A stretch of DNA of 64,000 nucleotides from contig JACJYL010000001.1 in assembly GCA_020636105.1 (NCBI GenBank), forward strand, positions 1,922,001 through 1,986,000. The letters are read 5' to 3'. This document shows positions 16,387 to 26,812 of this stretch, one piece after another (the first letter of the stretch is position 1; every line of letters begins with the position of its first letter). The translations under genes were made by a program, and so were the position numbers. Source of the DNA: Lewinellaceae bacterium. Its GTDB lineage: Bacteria; Bacteroidota; Bacteroidia; Chitinophagales; Saprospiraceae. The notes beneath the pieces are model-generated. The model saw nothing but the letters and a program-made list of their open reading frames with translations. It made no database searches and was not told the origin of the DNA.

Positions 16387-19300
16387 ATGAAAAACTACAA
16401 TTTAATAAAGCCCTTTATTCTTCGAGTACCATCTTTTCCATTAAATAAATTATTTGAGTTTTTAGACAAGGAATCTAAACTTCATAAAACTGATAAATTT
16501 CTTTTTGATTTATTTTATTCGGACTCATTACTTAATGAAGCATTATATATAGCATCTCCAAATTCTCATCAATCATTAATTGATTATATTGAAAAGGGAC
16601 ACATTTTATCGAAGAAAAAAGAAAAACAACTAATGTTAACTCTTTTAAAGTATTTCATTAGGATTTGTACAAGATGTACACCCTTTGGGTTATTTGCAGG
16701 AAGCTTAGTTGGGCATTTCGATAATCACACCAAAATTATTTTACATAATTCCGATTATAACAGAAGGACCCAACTAGACATGTTATATACATGTACTTTA
16801 GGAAATTTCATTTTGAAATTTCCTGAAATCAAAAAAAAACTAAAATATTATCAAAACTCTTCAATTTATAAATTAAATGATCGATTAAGGTATATTGAAT
16901 ATGAAAATAAAAATAGAAAAAGGCAATTTAAACTTAGTTCAATAGAATATGACGAATATATCCGTAGTGTTTTAAATGTATGCAAAGGTGTAACTGATTA
17001 TTCAGAGATACTAAAACATATAGAAAATTTTGGAGTGGAAACATCCGAAGCCCAGGATTATTTAAATGAATTAATAGAAAACCAGATTTTAGTAAGTGAA
17101 CTTGAACCAAATCTTACTGGAAACATTTATTTTAATCAGCTACTGTCAAAACTTGAATATTTAAGATCCAATTATTCCCTTCCTCAAGAATTGCTTTCTC
17201 TCTCAGAAAAACTAATAAGTGTACAACAGCTTTTAATTCAATTGGATTCTTCAGAAGAAAAAATAAATGTCCCAAAATATAAGCAAATACATAAAATTCT
17301 TTCAGAAGCTACCATAACGGACAAATTGGAAGAAAAATACCTTTTTCAAGTTGACTCTAATAAAAAAGCTCTTGAATGTAGTTTGAAAAATAAGATTGCT
17401 GGAAAAATAAGACAGGGGATTCAGATCCTATATAATTTCAATCAAGTTAACAATCATAAATTAAGTAATTTTAAAAACACTTTTATTAAAAAGTATGGTT
17501 TTAAAGAGATGCCTTTGTTACAAGTTTTAGACCCTGAATCAGGAATTGGATACAATCAACCTGGTGGAGATAGTCAAGACAAAGACCCAATCCTTGGAGG
17601 AATAGCTTTCACCGATAATTCAATTAACAATATAGAGTGGGATGCTATCCAGAAATACCTTTTTGACATTTATTTAAAGGCTTTACAAGATAAAAAATAT
17701 GAGATTGAATTGGATCAAAATGAAATATCAAATTTTGCAAAGAATGTGCCTTCTTCCCAGCCAGATATTATTACAGTGAGTGGAAGCGTAATCGACGATG
17801 GTAATAAAGTTTTCATTAGGGTTGTCGGTGGAGGAAGTCCTGCATCATTACTAGGTAGATTTACTCATGTTAATAATAATGTTGATTCGTTAGTTAAGGA
17901 ATTAACTTCACATGAACAGAAAATCAATCCCGACAAAGTTTTTGCAGAAATAATACATTTACCACAATCAAGAACAGGAAATATTTTATTTAGGACAATT
18001 ATAAGACCGCACGAAATTCCTTTTTTAGCAAAACCTTCCGTTAATAATGAGTCTGTGGTAAGCTTAGCGGATTTATGGATAAAGATTTCAGAGTCTAGAA
18101 TAATTCTTTTTTCAAAAAAGCTTGGAAAGGAAATTGTACCAAGACTATCAACGGCACATAGTTATAGTTTTAATTCTTTAGATATTTACCATTTTCTATG
18201 TGATATGCAATATCAGAATATCTATCAGCCTTTTCACTTCAACTGGGGAAATTTATCAAGAGAGTATACTTTTTTACCAAGAGTAGTTTTTAAGGATTTA
18301 ATATTATTTAGAGCTACTTGGCAATTGAAGAAAAAAGATTTTATACAAATCTTACCCCCTAAGAAGGGAAATACTACTAATAGAATTCTGGTAAAAGAAT
18401 GGAGAAAAAAATGGAAGATTCCAAGATACATTTTATTTACCGAATCTGACAATGAATTACTTATTGATTTAGAAAGTGAGGTTTGCCTTGAATTATTTAA
18501 TAAATTAATAAAAAATAAAACAAAAATTATTCTTAAAGAATTTCTGTTTGAACCTAGCGACAACCTCGTTGTAAAAGATCAAAAGAATAATAGATATACA
18601 AATGAATTTATCATGTTTTTTGAGCGTAATAAAGCCAATCTAGGGTCGAATTTGACAAACTTGAACAATGTAGTTGAACCTCATGAAAATGTTGATAGGA
18701 AACTAGAGTTAGGAAGTAATTGGATTTATTATAAAATTTATGTTGGATATAATTGGGCTGACCATATTTTGATCAACATTTTAGAACCTTTGGCAAAAAA
18801 GCTCATAAAAAACAACATGATTGATTCCTGGTTTTTCATTAGATATTCAGACCCAGAGTTACATTTAAGAGTTAGATTTAAATTAAAAGATGTAATTTTT
18901 TTAGGAAATGTTGTTAGAATTATTTTTGATCAATTAAATGAACTTGTTAAAAAAGACATAATTTGGAAAGTGCAAACAGATACCTATGAGAGAGAATTGG
19001 AAAGATATGGAAAGGATTTAATTGAATATGCAGAAAAAATATTTTTCCATGATAGTATGTCCACTATTATTTTTTTAAGGTATTTGAAAACTACACCCAA
19101 CAAGGAAAATCTGAAATGGATATATGCAATTGCTCTAATTGATCGATTCTTATCAGATTTTGGACTTAATTTAATTCAAAAATTGAGAATTATTGAAAGT
19201 GCTAAAAATGAATTCAATAGTAAAACAGGTATTAATAGTAATTTTTCCAAAGTAATTGGGAAAAAATATAGGGTACATAAATCCACAATTCAGGATGTAA

Positions 19301-19575
19301 TTGAAGGTAAAAACATTTTTGAGGATGAAATTTTAACCCACCAGTTATTACAAATTTTAAATGAAAAATCTAAAAGAATTGTTCCTATTGCAAGAGAATT
19401 AAATAATTTCAAAAAGGTTGGGTCATTTGATAATTGGTTGTTCAGTTGTATTCATATGATGGTAAATCGCCTTTTTAGATCTCGTCAAAATGAATACGAA
19501 CTATTAATATATAATTTGCTATTTAAGTATTACTCTTCAAAATATTCAAGGCAAAAAAATACCACTTTAGATTAA
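16387..19575 (+). CDS. Lantibiotic dehydratase (LanB, full length)
   Basis: Class I dehydratase that glutamylates Ser/Thr using Glu-tRNA and then eliminates glutamate. It has 1062 residues from the ATG at 16387, which lies 69 bases after the LanC stop; the frame also opens at 16300. The N-terminal glutamylation domain covers most of the protein (for example LMLTLLKYFIRICTRCTPFG and GRFTHVNN). The last 285 or so residues are the elimination domain (SpaB_C-like: NWIYYKIYVGYNWADHIL, WFFIRYSDPELHLRVRFK). The size matches single-chain LanB enzymes, unlike split versions. It ends the plus-strand operon and converges on the DUF4105 gene. Confidence 0.93.
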   Translation: MKNYNLIKPFILRVPSFPLNKLFEFLDKESKLHKTDKFLFDLFYSDSLLNEALYIASPNSHQSLIDYIEKGHILSKKKEKQLMLTLLKYFIRICTRCTPFGLFAGSLVGHFDNHTKIILHNSDYNRRTQLDMLYTCTLGNFILKFPEIKKKLKYYQNSSIYKLNDRLRYIEYENKNRKRQFKLSSIEYDEYIRSVLNVCKGVTDYSEILKHIENFGVETSEAQDYLNELIENQILVSELEPNLTGNIYFNQLLSKLEYLRSNYSLPQELLSLSEKLISVQQLLIQLDSSEEKINVPKYKQIHKILSEATITDKLEEKYLFQVDSNKKALECSLKNKIAGKIRQGIQILYNFNQVNNHKLSNFKNTFIKKYGFKEMPLLQVLDPESGIGYNQPGGDSQDKDPILGGIAFTDNSINNIEWDAIQKYLFDIYLKALQDKKYEIELDQNEISNFAKNVPSSQPDIITVSGSVIDDGNKVFIRVVGGGSPASLLGRFTHVNNNVDSLVKELTSHEQKINPDKVFAEIIHLPQSRTGNILFRTIIRPHEIPFLAKPSVNNESVVSLADLWIKISESRIILFSKKLGKEIVPRLSTAHSYSFNSLDIYHFLCDMQYQNIYQPFHFNWGNLSREYTFLPRVVFKDLILFRATWQLKKKDFIQILPPKKGNTTNRILVKEWRKKWKIPRYILFTESDNELLIDLESEVCLELFNKLIKNKTKIILKEFLFEPSDNLVVKDQKNNRYTNEFIMFFERNKANLGSNLTNLNNVVEPHENVDRKLELGSNWIYYKIYVGYNWADHILINILEPLAKKLIKNNMIDSWFFIRYSDPELHLRVRFKLKDVIFLGNVVRIIFDQLNELVKKDIIWKVQTDTYERELERYGKDLIEYAEKIFFHDSMSTIIFLRYLKTTPNKENLKWIYAIALIDRFLSDFGLNLIQKLRIIESAKNEFNSKTGINSNFSKVIGKKYRVHKSTIQDVIEGKNIFEDEILTHQLLQILNEKSKRIVPIARELNNFKKVGSFDNWLFSCIHMMVNRLFRSRQNEYELLIYNLLFKYYSSKYSRQKNTTLD

Positions 19576-19590
19576 CTCAAGAAGAAAAAT

Positions 19591-20772
19591 TTATTGCAAA
19601 GAAGTTCTCCACGATTTGAAATTTAAAATATTATGACCAATAAACCTAACTTGTACAATTACCATTAATACCAAAACACCAAAATCCTGGTTTAAAAAAA
19701 ATAAATATGATAACAATAGAATAAAAAGAATAATACTATTAACTAATGAATAATAATAAACAAATTGGCTATTATTTTTCTTATAAAGAGCAAGCATATA
19801 AACAAAATGCAATGGATTTAGCCAGAGTAAATCAAAATTATTATAAGTTGGATGATGGGATGTAAAAAACCAAAGGAATAATAAAACCAACCCTGAAAGC
19901 CCACACAAGAAAAAAAATAATAAATCTAACCAAATTATGTTTAGTATTTTTCGATATTCTAAAATTGAGGAAACTAATACAACTAAAATGGCCATAAATA
20001 AAAAAATATAATTATTATTCCTTTTTAAGTGATCAGGTTGTTCTATTAAAATTTTAGTTTGCTTTACTAATCTATTTTCTCCAATCTTAGCAAATGAAAG
20101 TGCTTTAGAAAAATTATCCGGTAAAAAGCTATAATTTTGAAACGATGGTGCTTCATTAGTCTCCTCTCCAAAAACTATATTTATACCAATAGTTTCCAAT
20201 GCTCCTTTAGGTAAATGATCATTTATATAATCTCGATAACTGTAATTAGGATCAACAAATGAACTGTCATAAGTGATATTTCCTTTTAAACCTTGATCTA
20301 AAATATCTCTTACCTTAGTTGTACAATTATTAAAAAGAAAATCATAGGTATAAAACCTATTCCGGGGTTTACAGGATTCGTTAAGCAGTCTATAGATGTT
20401 ATTCACCTGAATATCATCAAGGTTTAGAACTTGTTTATAGACAGTTCTTTTTTCTCGAATATATGATATTAAAAATCGGTCAAATTCATTTACCGAAACA
20501 TAATATTTTAAAGACCCTCTAATAAATTTTAAATAGAAATTTGGAGTATCGAAATTAAAAGTGCCAAAATTATAAACTTTGTGAAAATTGGTTGCTGGAT
20601 CATATATTTCAATAGCAGTATGACCAAAAGAAGAATATGTTTCTTCACCTGGACCGCAGGTAAGAATACTTACTTCAGATTTATTTGATAAAGAGACTCT
20701 TTGACCTTTAGCAATGATTACAGAAAAAGGAATTAGAAAAAAAAGTACACAGATTTTTTGATAAGGAAACAT
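19591..20772 (-). CDS. DUF4105 (Lnb-like) membrane protein
   Basis: A 393-residue protein with a signal segment, a periplasmic N-terminal domain and four or so C-terminal membrane spans (for example YIFLFMAILVVLVSSI and LLWLNPLHFVYMLALY). The N-domain carries the DUF4105 signature: a cysteine in LTCGPGEETYSSFGHTAIE and a second in FLFNNCTTKVRDIL. This family includes the Bacteroidota lipoprotein N-acyltransferase Lnb, a Cys/His acyl-transfer type. It is cargo at the end of the RiPP cluster; a link to peptide acylation is possible but unsupported. Confidence 0.8.
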   Translation of the reverse strand: MFPYQKICVLFFLIPFSVIIAKGQRVSLSNKSEVSILTCGPGEETYSSFGHTAIEIYDPATNFHKVYNFGTFNFDTPNFYLKFIRGSLKYYVSVNEFDRFLISYIREKRTVYKQVLNLDDIQVNNIYRLLNESCKPRNRFYTYDFLFNNCTTKVRDILDQGLKGNITYDSSFVDPNYSYRDYINDHLPKGALETIGINIVFGEETNEAPSFQNYSFLPDNFSKALSFAKIGENRLVKQTKILIEQPDHLKRNNNYIFLFMAILVVLVSSILEYRKILNIIWLDLLFFFLCGLSGLVLLFLWFFTSHHPTYNNFDLLWLNPLHFVYMLALYKKNNSQFVYYYSLVNSIILFILLLSYLFFLNQDFGVLVLMVIVQVRFIGHNILNFKSWRTSLQ

Positions 20773-21051
20773 GTTATTTTGTTTGTTTCAACAAGGTAAT
20801 TTGTCGCATCAAAAGACAGTATGGGAATAAAGTCTATAGTTCAGCCATAAATTAATAATAAATTAACACGATCACTTCGAAAGGTCTTTAATTATTATTG
20901 TGAGTACAGTAAAATGGCAGAATCGCTATTTGATTACTCTATAAAATAGCCTTATCCATATGATTACCTAAACCTTCCTCTTTTCTTGTGAACCTAAAAT
21001 CTATTTTTTCGAATCATATACAGAGCACGGTTTTGTAAAAACTAAATTTAT

Positions 21052-23376
21052 TTAGGCCCTTCCCCCTACTCTTACCTCGATAATTGCATCTTCTAATTGT
21101 CTATACATTATCCAGTCTCTTGGAGAAGCCATTTGTTTTCGAGCTCGGTCCAAATTGGTTTCAGCTTGATTTATATATAGGGATCTAAACTTGCTATTAT
21201 CCAAATAATGAAAAGACATTCGGAGGTTATACCACCCCAATGTGTCATAGAACCTACCTTGCCATACGGCCTGATAAGGTTCATAATCCTTCAATTCTTT
21301 TACATAAGGAGGTAATTGTTTAAATTGATCAGAAGACCCACTCTTTGTAATGTAATATATATAGTTATTTAATGCATATAAATAATAAGCTAGGTAGTAA
21401 TGTTCATCCTCTCCGCCTGCCTCTTTTTTTTCTTTGATAAAATTATAAGCTTTTTTGATAAATAACAATGCCCCATTTATAAAGAACTTATTATAATATT
21501 CCTCATTAATAATTGATTCCCAATTTTTAGAATTCATCTCAGGTATTTCCCTGTATTTATTATTTTCGATTTCTAACATTCTATAGTACAAATATGCAAT
21601 ACCAATCCAAACCTTATAATTTTGGTCCTTTTTACTAAGGATGCAATTTATTATCTTTTGCGTTTCCTCCACTCCTTTTTTATTTCTATAACAAGCGATA
21701 TAGGCTCCTGCATAAATAAGAGCTGTTTCATACCTATTTTGCATATCAAGAGGGTCAATTTGAGAGCATAACTCAATAATTAAATTATACTTTTCAAGCA
21801 ACCATGATACAACAATACCTTGTAAAAACCTTTCAGCTTTTTGAGGATTATCAATTTTGGTAGACAATGAGGACAAAATATTATATAATGCAGGAGAAGT
21901 TGAATCTAAACTATCTTCAATAAGCGCTTCTGTTAGTTGCTGTAATTGAGGTAGCTTCCTTTGATCAATCCCGAACCTAATTAAAGCGAAATCCCTATAT
22001 ATATTTATGGAGGACGAAAGGAAATTTTGACGAAGAATTTTTTCGACATCCTTATCAACAGATCTATAAGCCCCAAGGATTGCTCCCAATTGACGGGAAC
22101 GTTCCAAACTGTACTGAGCGCTTTGTAATATACCAATCAACTGTGCATCAATCTTTTCTTCGACTTCTTTTAAATCAAAATCAGTCAAATCCATCAAATC
22201 TTTCAAATCTTTTGCTAAGCTTTCATATGCTTTGTTTTTAATCCAAATTTCTTGGGTTAACTTGATTTCTATAATTTCTCGAATGCTTTCTTCAAACCGG
22301 CGTTTAGTCTTATTAAAATTGTTTTCTAATTTTCCACTCTTCTCCACCAATGAAGAATACTCCTCTTGAATTAATTTTCGAATTAATGGACGAGAATCTT
22401 GAAGATTTTTAAAAAAAACTTCGGTGCCATCATTAACCGTAAAAATGGGCTCAAGAACAAAATACAAGGCATCGCGAACTATTGGAATTAGGTGAGAACC
22501 ATTAATATCAATATCTTTAATCTCATAAGAGAATAGAAATGGATTTTCATTTCGGATTATTTCTATTGCCCTACGAACAACAGGGCTGCTTGCAAAAAAT
22601 ACAGGCAAAGGATTATTAGTGGAATCTTCATTATACTTATTTAAAAGTTCTTGCAAATGATAGAAAGCCAAAGAGTCATAAAAATTATTAGCAATTCGAC
22701 CAGGCCTTGCTTGTTCAAACCCAGAATTAATGACCCTAAACAATTCATCATCTTTTATTTCTTCAAATTCACTTTTTACAGCGGACAATTCAATTATTTC
22801 ATTGTCTTGAAGGTACTTTAACCTGCCTTTCCAAAAAGGAAATTCTTTAAGCAGAAAATCTATTCGTAATAATTCAGGACTACTTTGCACCAAGTCATTA
22901 ACATAGCTATCAATATTTGAAGCAATTTGCCCCAATTGAAAATTGTTTGTTCCTCTATCAAGTAGATAAAGGACATCATTTACTACACCTTTATTTTCTT
23001 CCTGGTTTTTTGGAGATTTTAGGTCAATTGAATGCCTATAAATTTTATTAAAAAATTCAATTTTATGAGGCTCCAACATTTTGATAGGAGCAGGGAGATA
23101 TAATTTTAAAAAAACAAATGAATAAATCAGATTTTGCAAATGATCTTGTTGATAACGAGCATAATCAAATCCCATATTAGTTTCATAGGCCATTGCTCCC
23201 TGTATCAAATTTACCAAATCATAAGAATCAAAATAATATTGTAAATTAAGTTTCTTTTTCAATCTACGCTTTTCTTCGATCAATTGAATTGTATAGCTGT
23301 TGCTTATTTCGGTAATATTTAGTTCTTCATGGTCACTAAATAATAATTTAAAATTGGAAGAATTCTTTGGTTCCAT
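21052..23376 (-). CDS. Large helical protein, last gene of the CHAT/ParA-like operon
   Basis: A 774-residue protein with no family I can name. It is mostly alpha-helical, with a coiled-coil central part (about 320-430) and TPR-like helices in the last 300 residues. The N-terminal third has a pattern (NNFYDSLAFYHLQELLNKY, then PVFFASSPVV) that recalls PIN/NYN-like folds, where an acidic residue opens a DA-L motif before an FxTS strand; this is only a visual resemblance. It starts 28 bases after the ATPase gene and ends VRVGGRA. As the last gene it could be the effector or the CHAT substrate. Confidence 0.75.
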   Translation of the reverse strand: MEPKNSSNFKLLFSDHEELNITEISNSYTIQLIEEKRRLKKKLNLQYYFDSYDLVNLIQGAMAYETNMGFDYARYQQDHLQNLIYSFVFLKLYLPAPIKMLEPHKIEFFNKIYRHSIDLKSPKNQEENKGVVNDVLYLLDRGTNNFQLGQIASNIDSYVNDLVQSSPELLRIDFLLKEFPFWKGRLKYLQDNEIIELSAVKSEFEEIKDDELFRVINSGFEQARPGRIANNFYDSLAFYHLQELLNKYNEDSTNNPLPVFFASSPVVRRAIEIIRNENPFLFSYEIKDIDINGSHLIPIVRDALYFVLEPIFTVNDGTEVFFKNLQDSRPLIRKLIQEEYSSLVEKSGKLENNFNKTKRRFEESIREIIEIKLTQEIWIKNKAYESLAKDLKDLMDLTDFDLKEVEEKIDAQLIGILQSAQYSLERSRQLGAILGAYRSVDKDVEKILRQNFLSSSINIYRDFALIRFGIDQRKLPQLQQLTEALIEDSLDSTSPALYNILSSLSTKIDNPQKAERFLQGIVVSWLLEKYNLIIELCSQIDPLDMQNRYETALIYAGAYIACYRNKKGVEETQKIINCILSKKDQNYKVWIGIAYLYYRMLEIENNKYREIPEMNSKNWESIINEEYYNKFFINGALLFIKKAYNFIKEKKEAGGEDEHYYLAYYLYALNNYIYYITKSGSSDQFKQLPPYVKELKDYEPYQAVWQGRFYDTLGWYNLRMSFHYLDNSKFRSLYINQAETNLDRARKQMASPRDWIMYRQLEDAIIEVRVGGRA

Positions 23377-23404
23377 AAGTTGGGAAGTTATCGATTATAA
23401 ATGT

Positions 23405-24895
23405 TTAATTATCATCAAGGTCTTTGATTTCGTTAAAAAAAAATTGTTGTTCACTCTCACCTTTTTTCATTAAATCGGATTGCATTTCATTAAACAATTG
23501 AAGGCCAGCATTTTTCTTACCTCCTTCCAATAAAATACGAGCCTGAAAGTATTTTACGTCTTTTGATTTTGGGTATTTCTCCAAAGTTTTCTTGATTATT
23601 TTTTCAGCCTCCCGAAAATCCCCCATTTCAAAAAGACAATTACTAAGTTGTATCCAAGCAGTTTCTGAATTCTCATTAATATTTAGTGCCTTTATAAAAT
23701 TTCCTTTTGCCTTAATATATCTTTTTTGGCCTAAATAAGCTTTACCTAAATTAATCAAGCCATCAAAATTGTTTGAATCTGACCTCAATACATTTTTGAA
23801 TACCTGAATAGCCTCTTTATAGTTGTTGTTGGCAGTATCTACATTGTTATTAACTGTAGCCTCTTCTGCTTTTTCCAGCAATTTTTTTCCCTGTTCCATT
23901 GAGATATTTGATAAGAATTTCAACGGAAATTGACTAAAATTTAGCTCCTTAAATTGAACCATTCCTAATAACCGAAGATCCTCCAGAAACTCGGCAATAT
24001 TTGCAAAAATTCTTTTAAATGAGACAGGACTGATATTCTCTCTTTCTCCCCCAAAAAATAAATTTTCCCCAGCTGAAATGGAATAATTATAAGGGAGGAA
24101 AGTCTTTTCAAAGAAATAATTCTCAATATCAATTTCTTGATAGTTCATTTCTTTAAAAGGTTGAAATAGGTTTGCAAGAAGAAATGAAAATGTGTCCAAA
24201 AATTTTCGGGTCCATTTTTCTGCCTCATGGTGATTAACATCTAATCTAGATAGGATTGGAATAATGTAATTATCTCTATATCCTTTCTTCACATAGTTGT
24301 GTTGTAGAATTTGATTAATTATTGTCAAACTACCATGAAAATTTTGGTCATTTGGACTAATTAAAATAATATTTACATCTGGTAGTAATACATTACTTAT
24401 GCCCAAATAATCGCTCGATCCAGGTCGACTATCTATAAAAATATAATCGTAATCAAAATCTTTCAACCTTTTCTTTAATTCTTCAACAAAAATAGCCCCA
24501 TCGTAATCAAGTAAAAATTCCGCCCAATTAAATTCACTCAACCGAACTGAATAATCTTTCAAATAATTTCCAGCCGGGATTAAATCAATTTGCCCACCTT
24601 TTCCACTTTTTGCTAAAGGCTTTATATTATCACTTCCAATAGTTTTTAAATCTTCTTTACTAACTTCCTCCTTACTGCGCATTATCCGCAAATGATTTTC
24701 TAATAATTCTAAAGTCCCATTTACCTTAACTTCGTTTTCGGCAAGACCAAAATATCTATGTAGTCCGGGAGCCTCAAAATCCCAATCCCATAACAAAATC
24801 TTCCTTTGTTTGTAAAAACATAAATAGGCTGCAATATTTGCGCAAAGCTGTGTTCTACCAGCGCCGCCCTTATAGGAATAAAATGAAATATTCAT
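23405..24895 (-). CDS. ParA/MinD-like ATPase with variant P-loop (KGGAGRTQ) and TPRs
   Basis: A 496-residue protein. Residues 1-290 are a SIMIBI ATPase of the ParA/MinD type: deviant Walker A KGGAGRTQ (9-16) with arginine where lysine is usual, DWDFEAPGLHRYFG (37-50), and a Walker B-like strand, FDYDYIFIDSRPG. Residues 340-470 are TPRs (NFDGLINLGKAYLGQKRYIK). KGG-x-GR-type ATPases occur in multi-gene NTP-dependent conflict systems with CHAT or trypsin effectors. The ATG overlaps the stop of the CHAT gene by four bases, so translation is coupled. It would act as a switch or assembly ATPase. Confidence 0.85.
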   Translation of the reverse strand: MNISFYSYKGGAGRTQLCANIAAYLCFYKQRKILLWDWDFEAPGLHRYFGLAENEVKVNGTLELLENHLRIMRSKEEVSKEDLKTIGSDNIKPLAKSGKGGQIDLIPAGNYLKDYSVRLSEFNWAEFLLDYDGAIFVEELKKRLKDFDYDYIFIDSRPGSSDYLGISNVLLPDVNIILISPNDQNFHGSLTIINQILQHNYVKKGYRDNYIIPILSRLDVNHHEAEKWTRKFLDTFSFLLANLFQPFKEMNYQEIDIENYFFEKTFLPYNYSISAGENLFFGGERENISPVSFKRIFANIAEFLEDLRLLGMVQFKELNFSQFPLKFLSNISMEQGKKLLEKAEEATVNNNVDTANNNYKEAIQVFKNVLRSDSNNFDGLINLGKAYLGQKRYIKAKGNFIKALNINENSETAWIQLSNCLFEMGDFREAEKIIKKTLEKYPKSKDVKYFQARILLEGGKKNAGLQLFNEMQSDLMKKGESEQQFFFNEIKDLDDN

Positions 24896-26802
24896 ATATT
24901 TTTAAAATTCATTTTACGTAAATTCTCAGATTCAAAACTGACCCCCTTTATTAATTTGTTTTTAATGGGAAATTTCCTTTTGAAAATTTCAATCAGCTTT
25001 CGGTGGAAATCGTAACGATCACTACTATTTCGACCATAAAAATCATATATATAGTCAAATTCAACGTTTTTCCCATCTGTAGAATCATTATCCATGAAAA
25101 TATTTTTTTTCCGACTCAATTCAAAAAATTTAAACAAATCAGTTCGATTCTTTTCCGCAATCTTTTTTAACTTTTTTTTCAACTCACTACAAATAGGAAG
25201 AATAACAGCCCCTGACATCCTGGTATCAAACTTTTTAGCTAATTCTTTATTTTCGGACGAAATTGCCAAAAGGTCTATTATGGCTATTGTTTTTTGAATA
25301 TTTTGAAATAATTCATAATACTCGTTGTCAGGCAACTGACCATTTGAAAAATGGCATTCAAATCTATATCCTGATTTATCTCGAAACTGATACAAAAGCT
25401 CCTCAATTGTGAGGGAAGCTAATTGTGGATTTTTTTGGAAAAATGGCCGCCAATATTCCAAATTAGAATTATGGTATCGATTACTTGGAATTTTTTTAAA
25501 AAGGGTATTATTGTAGTTTAATTTAATTTTATCCTTAGTTGCTGTAAGAATAAAAATTGTAGTTTCAATAGTTTTATCATTTACTACGGGAATTAAATTC
25601 CATTGCTCCAGATAGGAAAAATGATCCAAACTTTCATCTATAATGTCTGTGGTTATTATTGTTGGGGTGCGTTGATTATTAAATGCATCATTAAAATCCT
25701 TCAAAAACTCTATAACTTTAGTTTTAGTAACATTCAACCTTTCCCATCCTTCTAAAATAAGTAAATATTTGGGTGAATAAGTCAATGTTTGAGAGAACAA
25801 CTCAATTCTTAAAGATTCAAGAAAAGAATCAGATGGATTAAAAACCTTTAAATATTCCCAAGCAATATATCTAAAAATTGTGGATTTGGAGGAGGTTTTT
25901 AGAGCAAACTTTTCTAAATCTTTACCGGAGATATAAATTGTTGTAAATTGGTCCTCTTCCTTTACAAACCTTTTCCAAAGCCGGTAACAATATTCACTTC
26001 GTTGATTGTTAGAGCCTCCAGTTAAAATAACTGAAAATTGGTTCTTCTCAATTGAAAAATCCAAAGCTTCTTGAATTGGAAAGGTAGATTTTTCATCGAC
26101 TTTAATATGTGGTGATTCAATAAATTCAACTGTTTCTAAGGCGAACAGTTTTTCAAAAAGTAGCCGGGAACCACGAATAAGTTGCTGACTTATTGAATAG
26201 CCTGCTGGATTTATTAAAAACCGAAAATTAGAATCCTTTGAAATCAGACTAGGGATTTGATCTGTTGAAATTGATTCATTTGCCAATCTATTAATCGTCT
26301 TGTTTGAAGCTTCTATTATAGAATTTCCTGATGCCAAATAAAAATAAAACCATTTTGTGAACAATTCTGCATGATCTCTATTTAAAAGTTTGCTTTTTCC
26401 AAAAGCGAAGCTTACCTTTTGCGAAAGCTTTTCAGCCAACAAAAAGGAATGACATGCTGTTATAATTACTCCCTTTATTTTCGGCACATAAAGGGAAATT
26501 TGACCAGCGATTGGATCAACTTCAGAATATTCACGCGCACCATTTGATGATTCAAAAACAAAAGGTGAAATTTCATTTCCATGTCCAATTAAATGGAGTA
26601 AATCGGGCTTATGTTTTTCAAGCGCGATGGAAAATGTATCAATACTTGCCGCTAATTCAGATTTAACCTCAAAAATATTTGATTTTTCAGCAGTGCTTAT
26701 TCCGGTTTTGATTGCCTGAGAAATCCTATCACTTCGAATATTTGAACTACCATCAGGATTAGCAGTGACTGCAAGAATTTTGATCTTTTCTGGGCTATAC
26801 AT
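24892..26802 (-). CDS. CHAT protease fused to a degenerate NTPase domain
   Basis: A 636-residue protein. Residues 1-200 are a caspase-like CHAT domain with catalytic His74 (LLHLIGHG) and Cys117 (VIITACHS), then FTKWFYFYLASGNSIIEA, the usual tail. Residues 250-420 look like a P-loop NTPase that has lost its Walker A (VILTGGSNNQRSE) but kept a Walker B-like strand (YLLILEGWE). Residues 420-636 are helical. The caspase-like dyad seems active while the NTPase looks like a binding-only module. It follows the small EACC1-like gene by ten bases. Its substrate is unknown; the 774-residue neighbour is a candidate. Confidence 0.85.
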   Translation of the reverse strand: MYSPEKIKILAVTANPDGSSNIRSDRISQAIKTGISTAEKSNIFEVKSELAASIDTFSIALEKHKPDLLHLIGHGNEISPFVFESSNGAREYSEVDPIAGQISLYVPKIKGVIITACHSFLLAEKLSQKVSFAFGKSKLLNRDHAELFTKWFYFYLASGNSIIEASNKTINRLANESISTDQIPSLISKDSNFRFLINPAGYSISQQLIRGSRLLFEKLFALETVEFIESPHIKVDEKSTFPIQEALDFSIEKNQFSVILTGGSNNQRSEYCYRLWKRFVKEEDQFTTIYISGKDLEKFALKTSSKSTIFRYIAWEYLKVFNPSDSFLESLRIELFSQTLTYSPKYLLILEGWERLNVTKTKVIEFLKDFNDAFNNQRTPTIITTDIIDESLDHFSYLEQWNLIPVVNDKTIETTIFILTATKDKIKLNYNNTLFKKIPSNRYHNSNLEYWRPFFQKNPQLASLTIEELLYQFRDKSGYRFECHFSNGQLPDNEYYELFQNIQKTIAIIDLLAISSENKELAKKFDTRMSGAVILPICSELKKKLKKIAEKNRTDLFKFFELSRKKNIFMDNDSTDGKNVEFDYIYDFYGRNSSDRYDFHRKLIEIFKRKFPIKNKLIKGVSFESENLRKMNFKNI

Positions 26803-26812
26803 GGATCATTTA

